Source of the DNA: UBA668 sp046076025
GTDB lineage: Bacteria; Actinomycetota; Acidimicrobiia; Acidimicrobiales; Ilumatobacteraceae
NCBI GenBank assembly: GCA_046076025.1
Contig: JBJTRF010000237.1
Coordinates: forward strand, 1-13,002
Direction: 5' to 3'
DNA: 13,002 nt
Made by a program: the position numbers and the translations under genes. Positions 8,654 through 13,002 of the stretch are shown here, in pieces (positions within the stretch are counted from its first letter, which is position 1; each line of letters begins with the position of its first letter). The notes under the pieces are model-generated. The model saw nothing but the letters and a program-made list of their open reading frames with translations, made no database searches and was not told where the DNA came from.

Positions 8654-8659
8654 AGCGTA
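8654..8659 (-). promoter_or_regulatory. Candidate -10 box giving a leaderless transcript of the HExxH gene
   Basis: On the minus strand TACGCT, then GTGGCG, then ATG: 6 bases separate box and start codon, and no Shine-Dalgarno sequence is present. The same hexamer and spacing occur on the plus strand at 6973-6978. Confidence 0.5.
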
Positions 8660-8750
8660 TGTGGGCCAGCGCGCCCCCGAGCAGCGAACCGCTGCAGACC
8701 GACCCGCACCGCTCGCTGCCGCGCGAGACTTCGACGGTGCCTGCCACGTG

Positions 8751-8768
8751 CCCCTGCCACTGTAGGGG
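8751..8768 (+). promoter_or_regulatory. Small palindrome or hairpin just before the M23 peptidase start
   Basis: CCCCTGC-CACT-GTAGGGG can form a 7-bp stem (one G-T pair) with a 4-base loop. The downstream arm holds AGGGG, the only ribosome-binding-like sequence before the ATG at 8775, 6 bases away. The same stretch includes TAGGGG, which could instead be read as a poor -10 box. It may be an RNA hairpin limiting translation, or a DNA operator; the sequence does not decide. Confidence 0.35.
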
Positions 8769-8774
8769 TGTCAC

Positions 8775-9539
8775 ATGTCGAGCCTGAGTTCGATTGCCTG
8801 GCGCAGCGCAGCGTCCGGTGCGGCGATGTGGATGGCAGCCAGTTCGTTGTCCGCAGCCAGTCCCTCGCAGTCAGCCGGCAGCGAGGCACCCGTGCACCTG
8901 GTCAGCCGAGCACTTCAGGCTCCTGCAGCCGAGGCTGCTGGCGGCTGCTACGACGTCGGCAACGTGGCAGAGAGCGGCACGGTACAGACCGCCGCGCGAT
9001 CGACCCCATCGGGCGCAACATCGATCACGTGGCAGAACCCATCGGTCTTCACGTCGATTGCCTCCTTTCGAGGCTCGAACAACCGGCCTGCCTCGCATGA
9101 GGGCACCGACTTCATCCACACCGGTGCTGCCACCGCAACGGTCTACGTGAAGGCGCCCGCCGACGGCCTTGTCGTCTACTGCCAGACCGGCTGCCTGCAG
9201 TCGACCGAGTTCGGCTCGAACACCTCGGCGCGCGAGTGCGGCCAGGGCTGGGGCAATCACGTCGTCATCCGACACGGCAACGGGTCGTCGATACCGTTCA
9301 GCTACACCCGACTGGCACATCTCAAGCCCGGATCCGTGTCCGTGACGGTCGGCCAGTCGGTCAACTGCGGCCAGACGATCGCCCACATGGGCAACACCGG
9401 CCGAAGCGATACCCGCCACCTGCACCTCGAACTCGGCACCCGCAGCCAGTCGTTTGCGGCTGGGGTGAAGAGCCAGAACTTCGACAGGGTGTGGAACTTC
9501 GAACTGCTGCGCCGCACGGCGGCGTCGAACACTCCCTGA
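8775..9539 (+). CDS. Secreted M23 (LytM/lysostaphin-type) peptidase
   Basis: M23 peptidases are zinc enzymes that cut peptide cross-links of peptidoglycan outside the membrane. The 254-residue protein shows the complete zinc site: HEGTD at 108-112 (His and Asp ligands) and HLHLEL at 215-220, of which the second His is the third ligand. Also present are the conserved RLAHLKPG around His182, VTVGQSVNCGQTIAHMGNTG before the last motif, and VKAPADGLVVY in the beta core. The N-terminus (one Arg, then an Ala/Ser/Met-rich stretch at 11-28) is a weak signal-peptide candidate. Five cysteines (58, 136, 140, 155, 198) suit an exported, disulfide-containing protein. Residues 30-95 contain no domain I recognise. 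It diverges from the HExxH gene, and the next gene follows after 78 bases. The exact substrate, or a regulatory rather than lytic role, is open. Confidence 0.88.
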   Translation: MSSLSSIAWRSAASGAAMWMAASSLSAASPSQSAGSEAPVHLVSRALQAPAAEAAGGCYDVGNVAESGTVQTAARSTPSGATSITWQNPSVFTSIASFRGSNNRPASHEGTDFIHTGAATATVYVKAPADGLVVYCQTGCLQSTEFGSNTSARECGQGWGNHVVIRHGNGSSIPFSYTRLAHLKPGSVSVTVGQSVNCGQTIAHMGNTGRSDTRHLHLELGTRSQSFAAGVKSQNFDRVWNFELLRRTAASNTP

Positions 9540-9582
9540 CCGTCGTCCAGCGAGTGAGCACGCGTCGGTCCGCTGTCGAGAC

Positions 9583-9605
9583 GTCACAGCCAGCCGTGCT
9601 GTGGG
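9583..9605 (+). other. Short hairpin between the M23 and amidohydrolase genes
   Basis: CACAGC (9585-9590) pairs with GCTGTG (9598-9603) across a 7-base loop, extendable by a T-G and a C-G pair. It lies in the 78-base gap, which contains no TA dinucleotide and hence no visible -10 box. It could weaken read-through or protect the upstream message. There is no T-run. Confidence 0.25.
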
Positions 9606-9617
9606 CGTCGGAACTCC

Positions 9618-10424
9618 ATGAATAGCGACGCCCACTCCCCTTCGTGGACGCTTCACGAGTCGGCAACGAGCAGCGTCGTTATCCACGTGCCGCACGCCGG
9701 CGTTGCCATTCCCGACAATGTCCGATCTGGGCTACTGCTCACCGACGACGAACTCCGCGAGGAACTGGCGGTGATGACCGACCACCGCACCGATGCGATC
9801 GCCAGCGCAGCGGCCGCGGTGTGCGACGTCTCGGTGATCGTCAATCAGTTGTCGCGGCTCGTGGTCGATCCTGAGCGCTTTCCCGACGAGCGCGAGGAGA
9901 TGCTCGCCGTGGGCATGGGCGCCGTCTACACGCAGACCTCACGCCGCCAGTCGCTGCGGCACGCCAACGCCGAGCGCGACGCCCGACTTCTCGCCGAGTA
10001 CTTCGTCCCGTATTCCGCAGCGGTCGCGGCTCTCGTCGAGCGCGTCCTCGATCGACACGGCACCTGCACGATCATCGACCTGCACTCGTATCCGACCGAA
10101 CCTCTCCCCTACGAACTGCGGCCCGCCGCACATCGGCCCGGTACGTGCATCGGCACCGACAGCGTCCACACCCCCGAACACCTTCGCGACGCAGCACTGG
10201 CGGCGTTCGCCGATGTAGGCGGCGGCGCAGCAGTCGACACGCCGTTCAGCGGCACCTATGTGCCGACGCAGCACTTCCGTCACGACATGCGCGTCACGTC
10301 GGTGATGATCGAGATCCGCCGTGACCTCTACGCCGACGAGCGAGGAGTAACTGACGGCCGCGACATCGCGGCACTCGCCACCCGACTGGCGCGCCTTGCG
10401 GGCACCGCGGCCCGCGCTCAGTAG
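9618..10424 (+). CDS. N-formylglutamate amidohydrolase family protein
   Basis: Members of this zinc-dependent family hydrolyse N-formyl-L-glutamate to glutamate and formate in histidine breakdown (HutG type), or act on related N-acyl amino acids. The 268-residue protein has the expected motifs: VVIHVPHAGVAIP at 20-32, SRLVVDPERFPDEREEM at 79-95, TIIDLHSYP at 151-159, PFSGTYVP at 209-216 and VMIEIRRDLY at 229-238. The conserved His, Asp and Glu positions are likely metal and catalytic residues. No other histidine-utilisation gene is nearby, so the substrate is uncertain. The start is the ATG at 9618; there is only a weak GGA upstream. With no promoter seen in the preceding gap it probably shares a transcript with the M23 gene. 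Its last 7 bases overlap the end of the convergent acyltransferase gene. Confidence 0.9.
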   Translation: MNSDAHSPSWTLHESATSSVVIHVPHAGVAIPDNVRSGLLLTDDELREELAVMTDHRTDAIASAAAAVCDVSVIVNQLSRLVVDPERFPDEREEMLAVGMGAVYTQTSRRQSLRHANAERDARLLAEYFVPYSAAVAALVERVLDRHGTCTIIDLHSYPTEPLPYELRPAAHRPGTCIGTDSVHTPEHLRDAALAAFADVGGGAAVDTPFSGTYVPTQHFRHDMRVTSVMIEIRRDLYADERGVTDGRDIAALATRLARLAGTAARAQ

Positions 10425-11335
10425 CCGGGGTCGCTCGGCCAGTTGGGCTGAAAGAGGTGCCACTGCTCGGGGGCGCGGCGGATAAGGAACTCGAGCTCTC
10501 GCGCCAGCGACGCCGTGACCCTGGCGACGTCGGCACGCAGGCCGTCGCCGGCGCGCTCGACGGCGAGCGGCGGTCGGACCACGGCGTGATGCCCGTTTAC
10601 CCGGCGGGTGAAGTACACGCCGATCGGCAGCACCGCTGCGCCGGTGCGCAGCGCCAGCGTGGCCGGGCCTGCAGGCAGGGTGGTCTGCTCGCCGAAGAAG
10701 TCGACCGGCACGCCGTTGCGGTCGAGGTCGCGGTCGCACAGCAGGCACACGATCTCGTTGCGCCGCAGCGCAGCCAGCACGCTGGCACCCACGTCGGGGC
10801 CGACGGGCACCACGTTCATGCCGAGGTTGCGGCGCAGGTCGGCGAACCACTCGAACAGTTCGGGTGGATCGAGCGCCTCGACGACCACCGTGAGCGGATA
10901 GCCGCGGTCGGTCATCCATCGGCCGGCCCACTCCCATCCGCCGAGGTGCGGCAGGGCGAAGATGCATCCATTGCCGCGCTCGAGTGCGTCGGTGATGTGG
11001 TGGAAGCCCTCGTGGCTGAAGGTTCGGTCGACTGCGTCCTTGCTGAGCGACGGCAGGCGGAAGCTCTCGACGTAGTAGCGCGCATAGCTGTCGAACGCCT
11101 GCTGCACGGCCACGCGCAGCGCGGCGCCGCGCAACGACGGATCGACGCGGCGCAGGTGGCGCTCGATCATCTGGCGCTTGCGCAGGCTCGTGACGCTGGC
11201 ACCGGCGCCGAACGAGGAGGCGGCAAGTTGCGCGACAGGCGACGGCAGGAGCCGTGCGGCGAGCGAGCCCAGTCGGTATGCGCCGACGGTGACGGCATCG
11301 GTGATCGACGCCGGGCGGGCCTCGGCCTCGGTCAC
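10418..11335 (-). CDS. Lysophospholipid acyltransferase-family protein, probable phosphatidylinositol mannoside acyltransferase (PatA-like)
   Basis: The protein belongs to the HtrB/PatA branch of acyltransferases. In actinobacteria such enzymes transfer an acyl group from acyl-CoA to a mannose of phosphatidylinositol mannosides at the cytoplasmic face of the membrane. The 305-residue product has the HX4E motif as HLGGWE at 130-135, a following DRDLDRNGVPVDFFG at 201-215 and TTLPAGPATLALRTGAAVLPIGVYF at 218-242. It ends with APEQWHLFQPNW (288-299), as is usual for the family. It follows pgsA by 16 bases, with GAAGG 6 bases before its GTG start. That gene pair supports the lipid role. A pimA mannosyltransferase gene, which commonly follows in relatives, is not here: the next gene is a convergent amidohydrolase. 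Acylation of another glycolipid remains possible. Confidence 0.85.
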   Translation of the reverse strand: MTEAEARPASITDAVTVGAYRLGSLAARLLPSPVAQLAASSFGAGASVTSLRKRQMIERHLRRVDPSLRGAALRVAVQQAFDSYARYYVESFRLPSLSKDAVDRTFSHEGFHHITDALERGNGCIFALPHLGGWEWAGRWMTDRGYPLTVVVEALDPPELFEWFADLRRNLGMNVVPVGPDVGASVLAALRRNEIVCLLCDRDLDRNGVPVDFFGEQTTLPAGPATLALRTGAAVLPIGVYFTRRVNGHHAVVRPPLAVERAGDGLRADVARVTASLARELEFLIRRAPEQWHLFQPNWPSDPGY

Positions 11336-11341
11336 GGTCGG

Positions 11342-11346
11342 CCTTC
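11342..11346 (-). promoter_or_regulatory. Ribosome binding site of the PatA-like gene
   Basis: GAAGG lies 6 bases before the GTG at 11335, inside the 16-base gap after the pgsA stop. It supports that GTG as the start and joint transcription with pgsA. Confidence 0.65.
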
Positions 11347-11351
11347 GGTGG

Positions 11352-12038
11352 CTACTGGTCGTGCCGCACGACGCGGGCGCGCCGTCGCTCGGTGCGCACG
11401 ACGCGGCGGCTCTGGCGGCGGCTGCGGCGAAGCTCGATGCGCTCGGCGGTGATCGGGGCCACTGCGGCCTGACGCCAGAACTTCACGAAACGCTGCACCG
11501 CGGTGACCGAGATGAGCGCCAGCATCAGCCACAGGATCGGGATGAGCAGCGGCGGGATGAGCAGGCCGACGCACAGGGCGATGATGCGCTCGGCGCGCTC
11601 CATGAGGCCGCCCTTGGCATCGAGGCCGAGGCTCTCGGCCTTGGCGCGCATGTAGCTGATGACCGAGCTGAGCGCCATCACGGCGAACGGCAGCAGCGCC
11701 ATGTGCGGCGACTCCGTCGAGGCGAAGTGCCAGGCGACGCCGCCGAACAGCAGGGCGTCGGCGAAGCGGTCGATGGTGGAGTCGAAGACGGCACCGCGCT
11801 GGCTGGACGTGTTGCTCGCCTTGGCCAGTGCTCCGTCGAGCAGGTCGGGTACGGCGGCCAGCACCACGAGCGCGAGGCCGAGCCGCAATTCGCCGGCACC
11901 GACGGCGATCGCAGCCAGCACGGCGACGACGAGGCCCATCCAGGTGAGGTGATCGGGGGTGAGGCCGGTGCGGCGCAGGCCGTTGCCGAGCGGCTTGACG
12001 GCACGGTCGACCGGGTCGCGGAACTTGCCGTCGAACAT
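11352..12038 (-). CDS. pgsA: CDP-alcohol phosphatidyltransferase, probable phosphatidylinositol phosphate synthase
   Basis: This integral membrane enzyme family joins CDP-diacylglycerol to an alcohol with release of CMP. In actinobacteria with a neighbouring PatA the alcohol is usually inositol 1-phosphate, giving phosphatidylinositol phosphate. The 228-residue protein has about six hydrophobic helices and the family signature between residues 65 and 90: DLLDG, then G82, D86 and D90, with all four metal-binding aspartates (65, 68, 86, 90) present. The usual DGxxAR is DGALAK here, so Lys73 replaces the common Arg. A strongly basic tail (about 195-228) follows the last helix. The ATG at 12038 sits 7 bases after a TAGCCT box and has no ribosome binding site. 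The pairing with a PatA-like gene and nearby ruvB copies the mycobacterial arrangement. Phosphatidylglycerophosphate synthase is the main alternative. Confidence 0.88.
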   Translation of the reverse strand: MFDGKFRDPVDRAVKPLGNGLRRTGLTPDHLTWMGLVVAVLAAIAVGAGELRLGLALVVLAAVPDLLDGALAKASNTSSQRGAVFDSTIDRFADALLFGGVAWHFASTESPHMALLPFAVMALSSVISYMRAKAESLGLDAKGGLMERAERIIALCVGLLIPPLLIPILWLMLALISVTAVQRFVKFWRQAAVAPITAERIELRRSRRQSRRVVRTERRRARVVRHDQ

Positions 12039-12045
12039 CGGCGTC

Positions 12046-12051
12046 AGGCTA
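12046..12051 (-). promoter_or_regulatory. Candidate -10 box giving a leaderless transcript of pgsA
   Basis: TAGCCT on the minus strand is followed by GACGCCG and the pgsA ATG, so transcription would begin at, or one base before, the start codon. The box lies within the 28-base gap after the preceding gene's stop. The following bases nearly repeat those before the ATG at 12573. Confidence 0.5.
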
Positions 12052-12066
12052 ACCGAGGCCGCGGCC

Positions 12067-12573
12067 TCAGACCGCCCATTCCTCGGCCGGGTTGTCCTGC
12101 ACGAGATGCTCGACCACGGTGCCGTCGACGGCGTCTACCAGCACCAGGCCGCGGCGCCGCGGCGGGTCCTCCGCCGAGTACACCAGCACCCGCCAGGTGG
12201 GACGGCTTCGCAGCCCTCGCCACACCTGCTGGGCCGACGCATGCCCGACGGCGAAGCCGACAGCGCCCTGCGCGGCCACCAGCGCCTGCTGCTCGTCGAT
12301 CCGCATCCGCCAACCGGAGGTGAATGAATACACGGCCATCAGCCCGAGCGCCAGCGCTGCCCACAGCATCCCGCTGTTGACGCGCGGCGACGTCTCTGAC
12401 ACCGCCCACGCCGCTGCGCATCCGACTGCCATCAGCCCATAGAGCACGGCGGGACGGCGACGGCGGCTGTTGTCGGGGAACTCGTAGTTGCCAGCGTGCT
12501 CGGCGGCATTCAGGTCGGCGGGCAGTTCGTCGCGCACCTCATCGGCAGCGTCGGGTGCGGGATGCTCTGACAT
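12067..12573 (-). CDS. Hypothetical two-helix membrane protein
   Basis: I do not recognise this 168-residue protein. It has an acidic N-terminal stretch (1-35) and a basic RRRR at 37-40. Two membrane helices follow at about 42-59 and 69-86, then a soluble C-terminal domain at 88-168. That domain includes a Trp-rich strand pattern (VWRGLRSRPTWRVLVYSAED) followed by GLVLVDAVDGTVVEHLV, faintly like a PepSY or lipid-transfer-like beta fold; this is a resemblance, not an assignment. Both tails would be cytoplasmic. I chose the ATG at 12573 because TAGCAT lies 7 bases upstream. An in-frame ATG at 12582 overlaps that box and would not be in a leaderless transcript. It lies between ruvB and pgsA on the same strand, so a role near membrane lipid synthesis is possible but unproven. 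Confidence 0.75.
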   Translation of the reverse strand: MSEHPAPDAADEVRDELPADLNAAEHAGNYEFPDNSRRRRPAVLYGLMAVGCAAAWAVSETSPRVNSGMLWAALALGLMAVYSFTSGWRMRIDEQQALVAAQGAVGFAVGHASAQQVWRGLRSRPTWRVLVYSAEDPPRRRGLVLVDAVDGTVVEHLVQDNPAEEWAV

Positions 12574-12580
12574 CGCCGTC

Positions 12581-12586
12581 ATGCTA
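12581..12586 (-). promoter_or_regulatory. Candidate -10 box giving a leaderless transcript of the gene at 12573
   Basis: TAGCAT on the minus strand is followed by GACGGCG and ATG. Box, spacer and start match those of pgsA at 14 of 16 positions. No Shine-Dalgarno sequence is present. Confidence 0.5.
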
Positions 12587-12633
12587 CGACCCGGCAGCGG
12601 CGCGCTGGCGTTCGGCGACCGCCGGCGGCAGCG

Positions 12634-13002
12634 TCAGTCGAAGAGACCCGGCGGGCGATCGCCGGCGGGTGCCGCCAGGCCGAGGTGCGCGTAGGCCGAC
12701 GGCATAGCCACCCTGCCGCGTGGCGTGCGGGCCAGGAACCCCTGCTGGATGAGGAACGGCTCGTACATGTCCTCGACCGTCTCGGGCTGCTCGCCGACGC
12801 TGATGGCCACCGTGCTGAGGCCCACCGGCCCGCCGGCGAACTGCTGGCAGATGGCCGACAGGATGGCCCGGTCGACCTTGTCGAGGCCGCGCTCGTCGAC
12901 GCCGAACAGCTTGAGGCCGTCGCGGGCGACGTCTTCGGTGACGGTGCCGTCGCCGCGAACCTCGGCGTAGTCGCGCACGCGGCGCAGCAGTCGGTTGGCG
13001 AT
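12634..13002 (-). CDS. ruvB: Holliday junction branch migration helicase RuvB, C-terminal part (5' end beyond the window)
   Basis: RuvB is the hexameric AAA+ motor that, with RuvA, drives branch migration of Holliday junctions during recombinational repair. Only the last 122 residues are visible. They begin IANRLLRRVRDYAEVRGDG, the conserved end of the AAA+ region, and continue with LFGVDERGLDKVDRAIL. The winged-helix DNA-binding domain follows, with GGPVGLSTVAISVGEQPETVEDMYEPFLIQQGFLARTPRGR in family-typical form. The Walker motifs are outside the window. The protein ends HLGLAAPAGDRPPGLFD. The next gene on this strand starts 60 bases later with its own promoter box. A ruv cluster close to pgsA and an acyltransferase gene is common in actinobacteria. 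Confidence 0.97.
   Translation of the reverse strand: MANRLLRRVRDYAEVRGDGTVTEDVARDGLKLFGVDERGLDKVDRAILSAICQQFAGGPVGLSTVAISVGEQPETVEDMYEPFLIQQGFLARTPRGRVAMPSAYAHLGLAAPAGDRPPGLFD

Noticed and set aside
8741..8760. Two direct copies of CTGCCAC 13 bases apart upstream of the M23 gene
   Set aside because: Seven-base repeats are common in GC-rich DNA and no third copy or spacing pattern supports an operator.

Overview
This is a GC-rich bacterial chromosome segment, densely coding on both strands, with housekeeping genes in an actinobacterial arrangement. The order lepA / rpsT / holA / comEC / comEA recalls that of mycobacteria, and so does ruvB followed by pgsA and a patA-like acyltransferase. Together with the very high GC, the GTG starts and several promoters that appear leaderless, this suggests an Actinomycetota genome, possibly of the Acidimicrobiia. 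The class is an inference. No mobile element, CRISPR array, tRNA or rRNA was seen, and no stretch longer than 300 bases lacks a gene.

Layout. Positions 1-4052 (minus strand) hold a tightly packed unit: lepA (EF4), an MFS exporter and a photolyase cut off by the left edge. Their ends overlap by 8 and 4 bases. rpsT (ribosomal protein bS20) diverges from lepA on the plus strand with its own promoter and ribosome binding site. It converges on holA across a hairpin that may be a two-way terminator. holA and a short comEC form a minus-strand pair. comEA lies further right on the same strand. Between comEC and comEA sits a small four-helix membrane protein gene on the opposite strand.

From 8288 to 10424 there is a short hypothetical protein with an HExxH zinc-peptidase motif (minus), a secreted M23/LytM-type peptidase (plus, divergent from it) and an N-formylglutamate amidohydrolase-family gene (plus). 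From 10418 to 13002 (minus strand) come the 3' part of ruvB, a small two-helix membrane protein of unknown function, a CDP-alcohol phosphatidyltransferase (probable phosphatidylinositol phosphate synthase) and a PatA-like acyltransferase. The last two probably make and acylate phosphatidylinositol-type membrane glycolipids.

Two things stand out beyond the gene list. First, four genes (6985 plus; 8647, 12038 and 12573 minus) carry a TAnnnT box exactly 6 or 7 bases before an ATG, the geometry of leaderless transcripts; this changes the preferred start in two of them. Second, the comEA leader can form a perfect 8-bp hairpin that buries its Shine-Dalgarno sequence, beginning almost at the predicted transcript 5' end. 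A weaker similar hairpin lies before the M23 peptidase gene. ComEC also lacks the usual C-terminal metallo-beta-lactamase-like domain.
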